Source: an endosymbiont of Escarpia spicata (lineage in GTDB: Bacteria > Pseudomonadota > Gammaproteobacteria > Chromatiales > Chromatiaceae). From it: a DNA stretch of 64,000 bases. Below the pieces are notes generated by a model. That model had not been told where the DNA came from and searched no databases. It saw only the letters and a program-made list of their open reading frames with translations. The stretch is taken from assembly GCA_003349915.1 (NCBI GenBank), contig QFXE01000002.1, positions 1 to 64,000 on the forward strand, given 5' to 3'. Made by a program: the position numbers and the translations under genes. Positions 10,456 through 18,279 of this stretch are shown here, in pieces. How positions within the stretch are numbered: position 1 is the stretch's first letter; the number at the start of each line of letters is the position of its first letter.

Positions 10456-11496
10456 CTACCTGATGAAACTATTGGGATCTTCGTCCCGGAAGGACGACAG
10501 CAGTGAGGCCTGTTCGATATCGTGTCCCGCCTGGTACTCGAACATCTCGAAGGCCTCTTTTTCAAGTTTGGTATTGAGCAGACGTAGCGGGATATTGACC
10601 GGGCAGACCCGCTCGCATTCGCCACAATCGATACAACGGCCGGCCAGGTGAATGGTCCGCGTTAAGTGATAGACAGCGCTCTCGGAGGTGTTCGCCGAAC
10701 GTTCGCACCAGCGGATGCGGTTGGCCTTCTCCTCGGCGCTGGTTCCCAGCGTGACCACGAATGTAGTGCTGTCGACCACGCACTCAGGACAGTAGCACAT
10801 GGGACAAACTGCGCGGCAGGCGAAGCAGCGCAGACAGCGATCAAAATGGTGCTCCCAGGTCGCCCAGCGCTCGTCCGCAGAGAGACTCTCCGCCTCCTTG
10901 GCCGCGTGGAAGGGCTCGTCAAATTCGCGAGCTCCAACCGCCTCGCCGAAAACGACGTCATTCAGCGCTGGAACGGCCGCTCGGCATTCAAGGCAGCGGT
11001 CAGCCAAAATCTCTCGCGCGGGTATAACGGTTTCAGTTTCATCGCCGTAGACGCTGACATTGATACCGTCGGCACCGCCAAATGTTACCCGGCTTGCCGT
11101 CCTGCCTTTCAGCTTGGCGGACAGTTTCCTCGGATCGACGACGCCTGTGCCTTCGCAGGAGACACCGATGACCACCACATCTTCACGCTTGAAATAGTTC
11201 TCCTGCAGCAAAACGCCGATGGCGCGGCTGTCGCAGCCCTTGGCGACGATACCAACAGGACGGTTATCGGGGTTTTTGGCCGCCGCCTGCTGTTTGCGGT
11301 CTTTGACAAGATAGAGGGTCAGATTATTCAGGCAGGTGGGATCCCAAACCAGGGAAGTAGCCTCTCCGACATCGGTTATAGTGCAGGGTTCGGCAAAGGC
11401 GCTTGCTGAGCCCCGTCGAAAACCCAACACCGACTTGACCTCTCCCTTTTTCAGCAGATTGGCGGCATAGTCTCGAATCTCTTCTACATTGACCAT
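10456..11496 (-). CDS. flxC: FlxC-like 4Fe-4S electron-transfer subunit
   Basis: A 346-residue protein with an N-terminal F420-hydrogenase-beta-like region (VGIVAKGCDSRAIGVLLQEN, around 80-99), an isolated CLEC pair (around 166-169), and two ferredoxin motifs: CLRCFACRAVCPMCYCPEC (around 222-240) and CIDCGECERVCPVNIP (around 289-304). The cysteine-rich first motif (C-rich with MCYCPEC) is what distinguishes it from simple ferredoxins. It should relay electrons within the FlxABCD module. Its start codon overlaps the flxD stop by one base, so translation is probably coupled. Confidence 0.78.
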   Translation of the reverse strand: MVNVEEIRDYAANLLKKGEVKSVLGFRRGSASAFAEPCTITDVGEATSLVWDPTCLNNLTLYLVKDRKQQAAAKNPDNRPVGIVAKGCDSRAIGVLLQENYFKREDVVVIGVSCEGTGVVDPRKLSAKLKGRTASRVTFGGADGINVSVYGDETETVIPAREILADRCLECRAAVPALNDVVFGEAVGAREFDEPFHAAKEAESLSADERWATWEHHFDRCLRCFACRAVCPMCYCPECVVDSTTFVVTLGTSAEEKANRIRWCERSANTSESAVYHLTRTIHLAGRCIDCGECERVCPVNIPLRLLNTKLEKEAFEMFEYQAGHDIEQASLLSSFRDEDPNSFIR

Positions 11497-11993
11497 CAGC
11501 GCTTCGCCTTCAATCGGTTCTGGGGACCCAATACGCGAAGATCCTCAACAAATTCGTCGACCACTTCCGCAAATTTTGCCCCTTCGGCGGCCGAGACCCA
11601 TGACATGCGGAAGCGCTCTGACTCCAGGCCGATAAACTGGAGCAACTCCTTTACCAGATAAAGTTTGCGGCGGGCCAGGTAGTTTCCTTCCATGTAGTGA
11701 CAGTCACCTGGATGGCAACCAGAAATCAGTACGCCGTCCGCCCCTTTGTTGAAGGCAGAGAGGATATACATGGGCGACACAGATCCCGAACAGGGAATGG
11801 TGATGGGCGTGGCGTTTGCCGAATATTGAATACGCGACACACCGGCCAGATCGCTGCCGGCGGACGAACACCATTTACACAGGAAAGCCACAATGCGCGG
11901 CTCGAAAGTCGCTCCCGGCTTCCTGGCTCCAGCGACACTAGCACGTCCCTGTGTGTCGTCCTCTGCTTTAGTCACTTTCGACGGGTTCGACAC
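11496..11993 (-). CDS. flxD: FlxD / MvhD-type delta subunit
   Basis: A 165-residue protein whose residues about 33-160 match the MvhD/FlpD family: IVAFLCKWCSSAGSDLAG, the IPCSGSVSPMYILSAF segment, GADGVLISGCHPGDCHYMEGN and the helix RMSWVSAAEGAKFAEVVDEF. The cysteines of CKWC, PCSG and GCHPGDC bind a 2Fe-2S cluster in the family. MvhD/FlxD is the physical bridge between the electron-input module and HdrA. Here it lies 16 bases after hdrA and immediately before flxC, which is the position expected for that bridge. The first 30 residues are polar and poorly conserved, so a slightly later start is possible. Confidence 0.85.
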   Translation of the reverse strand: MSNPSKVTKAEDDTQGRASVAGARKPGATFEPRIVAFLCKWCSSAGSDLAGVSRIQYSANATPITIPCSGSVSPMYILSAFNKGADGVLISGCHPGDCHYMEGNYLARRKLYLVKELLQFIGLESERFRMSWVSAAEGAKFAEVVDEFVEDLRVLGPQNRLKAKR

Positions 11994-12009
11994 CTGAATC
12001 TTCCTCCAA

Positions 12010-13956
12010 TTACGCCATGATGGCGCTGATCATTTCGTGAACCTGAAGCTGGGTGACGTTCTTGACGTCGATGGCGGCGCGTACGCAGACGCCCACGCAT
12101 GAGCCACAGCCTTCACACAGAACCTCGTTAACATGGGCCTTACCGTCCACGAGGGCAATGGCATCATAGGGGCAGGCGTCGACGCACATCTCACAGCCGG
12201 TGCACCAGGGGTCTCTGACCTTTGCCACCGTCGGGCTGTGCGCCAACTGATCCTTGGAGAGTAGGGCGATGACCTTGCTGGCGGCGGCGCCCGCCTGACT
12301 GACCGTCTCCGGGATATCCTTCGGTCCCTGGGCGGCGCCGGCAAGGTAGATGCCTGCGGTCACGCTCTCGACCGGTTTCAACTTTGGATGCGCCTCAGCC
12401 AGGAAGCCATCCTTGTCGCGGCCAATCTTCAGGATCTTGGCGATCTCGGCAGTCCCCTTGGAGGGCTCCATCGCTTGGGCCAGTACCACCATATCGGCAT
12501 CAATCTCGATGTTGCGTCCCGCCAGGGTATCGACGCCCATCACCTTGAGTTTACCGTCCTTTTCGTAGACTCTGGAGACCCTGCCGCGCAGGTAGATCAC
12601 ACCGTCATTCTCCATCGAGCGCTGCACGAATTCCTCGTAGCCCTTGCCACCGGAGCGGATATCAATATAGAAGATATAGGCCTGTCCATCGGGGACATGG
12701 TGTTTGTAGAGGGTGGCATGTTTGGCCGTGTACATGCAGCAGATCTTTGAACAGTAGGCGCAGTGGTTCTCCGGGTCCCGGGAACCGGAACACTGGATAA
12801 ACACAATCTCTTTTGGCACCTTGTGGTCCGACGGCCGCATAATATGGCCCTCGGTGGCGCCGGAGGCCGAGCAGAGACGCTCGAACTGGAGACCGTCGAG
12901 CACATCCGGGTAGCGTCCGCCTCCGAACTCACCCATATGTTCCATGCCGTAGAGATCGAATCCGGTAGAAACAACGATCGCCCCTATCTCTTCCTCAGTG
13001 ACTGTCGGCTTCTTGTCGTAATCAATAGCCCCGACATCGCAGACCTCCTCGCACTTGCCGCAGACCACCGGATCAAGCCCCAGACAGGCCTCTTCATCCA
13101 GGGTAAAGGAGGCCGGGATCGCTTGGGCGAAGGGGATATGGATGGCACGGCGGTTGGTCAGGCCTACATCGTACTCATTGGGCACGGCGACAGGGCAGAC
13201 GGGGGTACAATCGTCGCAGAGCTTGCACAGCTCTGGATCGACAAACTCTGCCTTTTTCTTGATCTTGACCTTGAAGTTACCGACGAAGCCGGAGATGCTT
13301 TCGACCTCGCTTTCGGTCATCAACTTAATCTTGGAATTCTTCGACACCGAGACCATCTTCGGCGAAAGGATACACTGGGAGCAGTCGAGGGTCGGGAAGG
13401 TCTCCGACAGCTTGAGCATGTTGCCGCCGATGGTCGCCTGTTTTTCCACCAGGACTACGTCGAGACCGGCATCGGTCAGATCGAGTGCGGCCTGAATGCC
13501 GGCGATGCCCGCGCCGACTACCAGCGCCCGGCGGGTAACCGGAACGCCAATAGGCTCAAGCGCCTGGTTGTGCTGGACGCGACGCACCGACGCACGGGTG
13601 ATCTTGAGGGCCTTTTCGGTGGCCACCTCCATGTCGTTATGCACCCAGGCGCACTGCTCGCGGATATTGGCAATCTCGCACTGGAAGGCGTTGAGGTCGC
13701 CCAACTCAGAGGCATCGCGAAAGGTCTTTTCATGCAGGGTCGGTGAACAGCAGGAGATGACCATGCCATTGAGGTCATTGTCCTTGATGGCGTCGATGAC
13801 TGCAGTCTGCCCAGGGTCCGAGCACATGTAGACATAGTCTTCGGAAAAAACCACACCGTCATCTTCGGCCAGCTCCTGCGCGACCTTTTTGACGTCGACA
13901 GTGGCGGCAATATTCTTACCGCAGTGGCAAACAAAGACACCGGTGCGTTTTGTCAT
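12010..13956 (-). CDS. hdrA: HdrA-type FAD/iron-sulfur subunit of heterodisulfide reductase
   Basis: A full-length HdrA of 648 residues. In order it has the N-terminal HdrA domain with CHCGKNIAATVD (around 10-21), a Rossmann FAD site ALVVGAGIAGIQAALDL (around 143-159), TLDCSQCILSPKM, an inserted ferredoxin pair (CKLCDDCTPVCPV, around 244-256, and CGKCEEVCDVGAID), and a C-terminal ferredoxin domain (CTGCEMCVDACPYDAI and CEGCGSCVGVCVRAAI). HdrA holds the bifurcating flavin in methanogen and Flx-Hdr complexes. Its gene lies between korC, which it overlaps by 4 bases, and flxD, placing the bifurcation site inside the 2-oxoglutarate synthase operon. Its expected products are reduced ferredoxin and a reduced disulfide. 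Confidence 0.93.
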   Translation of the reverse strand: MTKRTGVFVCHCGKNIAATVDVKKVAQELAEDDGVVFSEDYVYMCSDPGQTAVIDAIKDNDLNGMVISCCSPTLHEKTFRDASELGDLNAFQCEIANIREQCAWVHNDMEVATEKALKITRASVRRVQHNQALEPIGVPVTRRALVVGAGIAGIQAALDLTDAGLDVVLVEKQATIGGNMLKLSETFPTLDCSQCILSPKMVSVSKNSKIKLMTESEVESISGFVGNFKVKIKKKAEFVDPELCKLCDDCTPVCPVAVPNEYDVGLTNRRAIHIPFAQAIPASFTLDEEACLGLDPVVCGKCEEVCDVGAIDYDKKPTVTEEEIGAIVVSTGFDLYGMEHMGEFGGGRYPDVLDGLQFERLCSASGATEGHIMRPSDHKVPKEIVFIQCSGSRDPENHCAYCSKICCMYTAKHATLYKHHVPDGQAYIFYIDIRSGGKGYEEFVQRSMENDGVIYLRGRVSRVYEKDGKLKVMGVDTLAGRNIEIDADMVVLAQAMEPSKGTAEIAKILKIGRDKDGFLAEAHPKLKPVESVTAGIYLAGAAQGPKDIPETVSQAGAAASKVIALLSKDQLAHSPTVAKVRDPWCTGCEMCVDACPYDAIALVDGKAHVNEVLCEGCGSCVGVCVRAAIDVKNVTQLQVHEMISAIMA

Positions 13957-14522
13957 TGCGCGTCCCCAGTCACGAGCGGCTTCTTATCCAGCGATTCGAG
14001 CCCGTATGCATAACCCTTGTCGAAGGCCTTTTTATTGACCTCGAGAAAGCGGTCAGGAACCAGGCCCGGCAAGGCCTTCTTCATCGCATCTTGGGTTACA
14101 ATCTTGGTAATGGCGGAGAAACAGCCCAGGGTCACCAGATTGGCGAACAGACGGTTGCCCAACTCCTCGGCAAAACGGGTGACCGGCGCAGGATACATCT
14201 GCACCCGCCCATCATCTTCCTTGGGCGTGACCAGATCCGCCTCATAAATCAGGACACCGCCATCCCGCAACTTCGGCTCATAGGTAGTGTAGGAGTCCTG
14301 GGACAGAGCAATCAGTACCCCGGGCAGAGTGACGTAGGGATAGAGAACACGGCTTTCGGAAACCACCAACTGGGAACTGCAGGCACCGCCCCTTGCCTCA
14401 GGGCCGAAGCTCTGGGTCATGGTCGCAAACTTGTCGTCATACATCGACAGCGCCTTGCCGGTAATCAGGGCGCAACGGACGATGCCCTGGCCACCGAAGC
14501 CGGAGAATCTGACCTCATGCAT
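13953..14522 (-). CDS. korC: 2-oxoglutarate:ferredoxin oxidoreductase, gamma subunit
   Basis: A 189-residue 2-oxoacid:acceptor oxidoreductase gamma domain. The opening EVRFSGFGGQGIVRCALITGKAL (residues 3 onward) carries the GxGGQG motif of the family, followed by TQSFGPEARGGACSSQLVVS, both diagnostic. It forms part of the CoA-binding and interface region of the KorABCD enzyme, which carboxylates succinyl-CoA to 2-oxoglutarate with reduced ferredoxin. Its ATG abuts the korB stop codon directly and its stop overlaps hdrA by 4 bases, indicating one transcript. Confidence 0.9.
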   Translation of the reverse strand: MHEVRFSGFGGQGIVRCALITGKALSMYDDKFATMTQSFGPEARGGACSSQLVVSESRVLYPYVTLPGVLIALSQDSYTTYEPKLRDGGVLIYEADLVTPKEDDGRVQMYPAPVTRFAEELGNRLFANLVTLGCFSAITKIVTQDAMKKALPGLVPDRFLEVNKKAFDKGYAYGLESLDKKPLVTGDAQ

Positions 14523-15521
14523 CTACAAGCCCTCCTCGTCCACGCCCATATCCTCGGCCATCATCTGGGCCTCTTCATCATCCATCGTGGCTTGCACCTT
14601 GGCCCTCTCCTCAGCCTTGCGCTTGGCCTTCTCCTCACGCTCAGGCTTGCTCATACCGTAAAGTTGGTAGTCGTCACCCAGGACATTGGCGTAACGCTCA
14701 TTGACCGCATCTTCGTAGGTCGGTTTATCCTGCTTGACGAATCGACCCATAGCGATATCACCCTGGAAGTCGATACCCACATCACGGGTGTCGACATCCT
14801 TCTCAACCCCAGCATCCTCCTTGTAGTACTCGAGGGCATCAAGGCCGTCACCCAGACGATTGCGACGCTGATAGAGCGTGGTGCAGGGGGCGATCACCTC
14901 AATGAAGGAGAAGCCTTTATGGTTCAGCGCCTCGCGAATTGATTTCGTGATGTTGCGTGCATGCAGCGAAGTCCAGCGCGCCACATAGGTCGCTCCGCAG
15001 GCGTCCGCCAGAAATGGCAGGCTGAAGGGGTATTCGTAGTTACCGTAGGGCGTGGTGGAGGCGTTGGCCGTCTGCGGTGTCGTCGGCGTCAACTGCCCAC
15101 CGGTCATGCCGTAGGTAAAATTGTTGACGCAGATAACCATCATGTCCATGTTGCGGCGGGCAGCGTGGATGAAATGGTTGCCACCGATCCCCGTAAGATC
15201 GCCGTCGCCACTAACCACCACCACCTTCATATCAGGGTTCGCCAGCTTGAGGCCGGTGGCGACGGGGATGGCGCGCCCATGGGTGGCGTGGATGGAATCG
15301 AAGTTCACGTAGCCGGCAACCCGACCGGTGCAACCGATGCCGGAGATCACCGCCAGCTTGTCCATATCGATGCCGCTTTTATTGACGGCCTCAGCGAAGG
15401 AGTTGACTACAGTGCCGATACCGCAACCCGGACACCAGATATGCGGCATCCTCTCCATGCGCAGAAAATCCGCCATCGGGCTTGCTTCACGAAAGGAGAT
15501 GTTTTGGGATGTTGTGCTCAT
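14523..15521 (-). CDS. korB: 2-oxoglutarate:ferredoxin oxidoreductase, beta subunit (TPP)
   Basis: A 332-residue thiamine-diphosphate-binding subunit. The cysteine motif MPHIWCPGCGIGTVVNSF (around 25-42) provides cluster ligands near TPP. The TPP/Mg signature is VVVSGDGDLTGIGGNHFIHA (around 101-120) followed by ICVNNFTYGMTGGQ. The C-terminal 40 residues are a charged, alanine/glutamate-rich tail longer than in many relatives. It overlaps korA by 4 bases. The substrate could in principle be pyruvate or another 2-oxoacid; the assignment to 2-oxoglutarate rests on the four-gene korDABC order and the rTCA setting. Confidence 0.88.
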   Translation of the reverse strand: MSTTSQNISFREASPMADFLRMERMPHIWCPGCGIGTVVNSFAEAVNKSGIDMDKLAVISGIGCTGRVAGYVNFDSIHATHGRAIPVATGLKLANPDMKVVVVSGDGDLTGIGGNHFIHAARRNMDMMVICVNNFTYGMTGGQLTPTTPQTANASTTPYGNYEYPFSLPFLADACGATYVARWTSLHARNITKSIREALNHKGFSFIEVIAPCTTLYQRRNRLGDGLDALEYYKEDAGVEKDVDTRDVGIDFQGDIAMGRFVKQDKPTYEDAVNERYANVLGDDYQLYGMSKPEREEKAKRKAEERAKVQATMDDEEAQMMAEDMGVDEEGL

Positions 15522-16684
15522 TTGCTGGCCTCCACAATGGCGTCAAGGATGACTTCAGGATTATGCACCGCGCCGCCGCAGTGGGGGACGCTGACGACCC
15601 GGCACCGACCGGCCGCACTGCGTTCAACTTCCCTCACCATCTGGCCGTAATTGATTTCAGGAACCACGATTGCCTTCACCTTGCCGGACAGCTCCTCGAT
15701 TCTCTTCTCCGCAAAGGGCCAGATGGTGATAAGCCGCATCGATCCGGTCTTGATACCAGCCTCACGCGCCAACTGCACCGCCCGGGAGACGATCCGCGAA
15801 GTGATTCCGTAGGAGACGACAACGACCTCCGCACCCTCCATTTCACTCTCATCGAGCTGAATAATCTTATCTGCGTTGGAGTCAATTTTTTCGATCAGGT
15901 GGGTGACAACTTTTTCGTTCTGATCCACGGTAAGGTGTGGATATCCGCGCTCGTCATGGGTGAGGCCGGTGAGGTGGAACCGGTAACCATCACCTGCTTT
16001 GACCATGGGCGCTACATCCTTGCCGGTGAATTGGTAGGGCCGGTAATCCTTCTTGGGACCTTCGTACCAGTTACGTTGCACCACCTCGATGTCCTCGGCG
16101 GGTGGGATGACGACCTTCTCGTGCATATGGCCGACGGTCTCATCGGCCATGATGAAGACCGGAACTCGATAGGTTTCCGACAAGTTGAATGCCTCCACCG
16201 TCAGGTCGAAACACTCCTGCGGGGAATCCGGGCAAAGGGCGATGATGCGGTAGTCGCCGTGGGAACCCCAACGAATCTGCATCATGTCCTGTTGTGCAGG
16301 CATCGTCGGCAACCCGGTGGATGGACCAGCGCGTTGGACATCGGCGATCACCATGGGGGTTTCCGTCATGACGGCCAGACCCAGATTTTCCATCATCAGA
16401 GAGAGTCCGGGGCCCGAGGTCACCGTCATCACCTTCTGCCCACCCCAGGCGCCACCGACTAGGGCGGCGATGGACGCTATCTCGTCTTCCATCTGAATGA
16501 ACATACCACCGACACCCGGACAACGTTCGGCGAAGCGTTCGGCTGTCTCGGTCGAAGGCGTAATCGGATAACCGGCAAAAAAGCGGCATCCAGCGGCCAA
16601 CGCCCCCTCAGCAATTGCGTGATCGCCGTCAAGGAAATGTGCCCCCTCGAGTACGCCTTTCGGATCGGCGGCAGTCTTACGCAT
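15518..16684 (-). CDS. korA: 2-oxoglutarate:ferredoxin oxidoreductase, alpha subunit
   Basis: The alpha (pyrimidine-binding) subunit, about 388 residues. FFAGYPITPSTETAERFAE (near residue 35) is the YPITPS signature, followed by MEDEIASIAALVGGAWGG and TSGPGLSLMMENLGLA. The frame stays open to 16720, but a GAGGAGA ribosome site sits six bases before the ATG at 16684 and abuts the one at 16690, so 16684 is chosen. This start overlaps the end of korD by eight bases. Together with KorB it forms the catalytic core of succinyl-CoA carboxylation. The domain order lacks fused gamma sequence, so the enzyme is of the separate-subunit type. Confidence 0.9.
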   Translation of the reverse strand: MRKTAADPKGVLEGAHFLDGDHAIAEGALAAGCRFFAGYPITPSTETAERFAERCPGVGGMFIQMEDEIASIAALVGGAWGGQKVMTVTSGPGLSLMMENLGLAVMTETPMVIADVQRAGPSTGLPTMPAQQDMMQIRWGSHGDYRIIALCPDSPQECFDLTVEAFNLSETYRVPVFIMADETVGHMHEKVVIPPAEDIEVVQRNWYEGPKKDYRPYQFTGKDVAPMVKAGDGYRFHLTGLTHDERGYPHLTVDQNEKVVTHLIEKIDSNADKIIQLDESEMEGAEVVVVSYGITSRIVSRAVQLAREAGIKTGSMRLITIWPFAEKRIEELSGKVKAIVVPEINYGQMVREVERSAAGRCRVVSVPHCGGAVHNPEVILDAIVEASK

Positions 16685-16937
16685 TCTCATTCTCCTCTGT
16701 CTCCGCCTTGCGGGTGACATAAATGGCGAATTCCGGACAGATCGACTGACAGAAGTCGCAATCTCTGCAGTCGTCCGGTGATTTTATAAACGGGGGATGA
16801 TATCCCTTGGCGTTATATTCGGATGACATGGCAAGGGCATCGGTCGGGCAATAATGGACACAGAATCCACATCCTTTGCACCAGGCCTTATTGATGGTGA
16901 CTTCGCCGGTGATCTCTTTGATTTTTCCGAATGCCAT
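16677..16937 (-). CDS. korD: 2-oxoglutarate:ferredoxin oxidoreductase, delta (ferredoxin) subunit
   Basis: An 86-residue two-cluster ferredoxin: CKGCGFCVHYCPTDAL (around 19-34) and CRDCDFCQSICPEFAI (around 58-73). Both are complete CxxCxxCxxxCP sets for 4Fe-4S clusters. It is the electron-entry subunit of KorABCD and the likely docking point for the ferredoxin reduced by the Hdr-Flx complex. It precedes korA with an 8-base overlap and follows hdrB by 10 bases. Confidence 0.9.
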   Translation of the reverse strand: MAFGKIKEITGEVTINKAWCKGCGFCVHYCPTDALAMSSEYNAKGYHPPFIKSPDDCRDCDFCQSICPEFAIYVTRKAETEENENA

Positions 16938-16947
16938 CGTTGTTCCC

Positions 16948-17826
16948 TCAGAGCAGGCCCTTCCCGGTCAGCAAGGGACCGGGAGGTGTGTGATGGAGAT
17001 CCAGCCTCAGTACCGACTCGGAGCCTCCGAGGGCGATGGCCATCAGCTGCGAGAAATAGACGACCGGCATGGTATGGAAATCGGAATGTTTTTGCAGGGT
17101 TGCCTCTTGGCGATGATCCAGGTTGAAGGCGCACAGAGGACAGCTTACCGCCACTGTGTCTGCACCCTGTGCCTTTGCTGCACCCAGGATGTCATAGGTC
17201 TTGTCGGCGATGATTTCGGGCTTGTCGACGGTCTGGTGGGCACCGCAGCACTCGGTCTTATGGCTGAAATCCACCGGCTCGCCACCCAAAACCGTAATCA
17301 GGTCCTCAAGCACCCTGGGGTTCTCTGCGTTATCAATTGCTGCCTCGTTCGGCCGCACCAGCATGCAACCGTAGTAACAGGCCACGCGCAAACCTTCGAG
17401 GGGCTTGACCACCCGCTCGCGGATGGCATCAAATCCGATCTGATCGCGCACCACCTCCAGGACATGCAGGACGTCGACATCCCCTGCGTAATCGACCGGC
17501 TCGTCATACATAAAGTCGTTCATGCTGGCCAAGTCTTCCTCATTGGCGCGGGCGCGATTATTGGCCCGTTTGAGGGTATTGAAACACATGGAGCACCCGG
17601 TCATGAGCTGCGAGTCCCCCCGTTCCCTGGTGCGCAGCAGATTGCGGATTGGCGCCACCTGGCGCATCAGATCGTCCGTAGAGAGAGAGTAGACGGTGCC
17701 GCAGCAGTTCCAGCGATCCAACTCCACCGCCTCCACCCCAAGCTTATCCATCGCGTAGAGGGTGGAGTCCTCGAAATTCCGAGCGTGGTTTTTGAGCGTG
17801 CAACCGGGAAAATAGCTGAGCTTCAT
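16948..17826 (-). CDS. hdrB: HdrB-type CCG-domain subunit
   Basis: A 292-residue protein with two complete cysteine-rich CCG modules. The first has FPGCTLKN, NCCGTVYSL (around 40-48) and GCSMC. The second has CYYGCMLVRP (around 142-151), ECCGAHQTV (around 188-196) and CPLCAFNL. In HdrB these bind the two non-cubane 4Fe-4S clusters that cleave the disulfide substrate. In bacteria lacking coenzymes M and B the natural substrate is probably a protein disulfide such as DsrC, or another small thiol pair. Its gene overlaps hdrC by 4 bases and stands between frdA-hdrC and korD, so it could serve the FrdAB enzyme as well as the HdrA-Flx complex. Confidence 0.9.
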   Translation of the reverse strand: MKLSYFPGCTLKNHARNFEDSTLYAMDKLGVEAVELDRWNCCGTVYSLSTDDLMRQVAPIRNLLRTRERGDSQLMTGCSMCFNTLKRANNRARANEEDLASMNDFMYDEPVDYAGDVDVLHVLEVVRDQIGFDAIRERVVKPLEGLRVACYYGCMLVRPNEAAIDNAENPRVLEDLITVLGGEPVDFSHKTECCGAHQTVDKPEIIADKTYDILGAAKAQGADTVAVSCPLCAFNLDHRQEATLQKHSDFHTMPVVYFSQLMAIALGGSESVLRLDLHHTPPGPLLTGKGLL

Positions 17827-18230
17827 GATGTGAACTTTCTCATACTGCCGATGAGGGCAATGGGAGGGATGGCACGCAGATCCGCCGTAGGAATCGTCTC
17901 CACTTGCAGATGGTCCTGCCGCGCACGCAGCTTTATCTGGCGCATGGACTCGATCAACTCAGCGATTCGAACCCCTTTGGGACAGCGCATGTTGCAGGTC
18001 ATACAGGAGACGCAGAGCCAGATCGCCTCGGAATCGAGCAACTCCTCTTCCATCCCCAGTTGCGCCAGCCGAATCATCTGGTTCGGCGGGATATCCATAT
18101 AGGCGGCCATGGGGCAACCAGCAGAACACTTGCCACACTGGTAGCACGCCATCAGGTTCTGGTCAGCGAGTCGCTGGACCTTGGAGGTAAACCCACTGTT
18201 GATCTTGTCTCTTGAGACGAACACCGTCAT
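17823..18230 (-). CDS. hdrC: HdrC-type iron-sulfur subunit
   Basis: A 135-residue protein with two 4Fe-4S motifs: CYQCGKCSAGCPMA (around 30-43) and CVSCMTCNMRCPKG (around 74-87). This is the usual HdrC layout, linking HdrA to HdrB. A charged tail follows the second motif. The start at 18230 follows a GGAG ribosome site (GCAGGAGCTACCTC). It is separated from frdA by about 50 bases. Confidence 0.88.
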   Translation of the reverse strand: MTVFVSRDKINSGFTSKVQRLADQNLMACYQCGKCSAGCPMAAYMDIPPNQMIRLAQLGMEEELLDSEAIWLCVSCMTCNMRCPKGVRIAELIESMRQIKLRARQDHLQVETIPTADLRAIPPIALIGSMRKFTS

Positions 18231-18279
18231 GAGGTAGCTCCTGCATCAGGGAGTAACCAGGGGAGAAGGTGAAAACCGC

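Noticed and set aside
9350-10651. 433-codon plus-strand frame across flxA-flxC
   Set aside because: Antisense to overlapping iron-sulfur genes with clear motifs; no plausible start or domain.
12763-13746. 327-codon plus-strand frame inside hdrA
   Set aside because: Shadow of the hdrA codon pattern; composition unlike a real protein.
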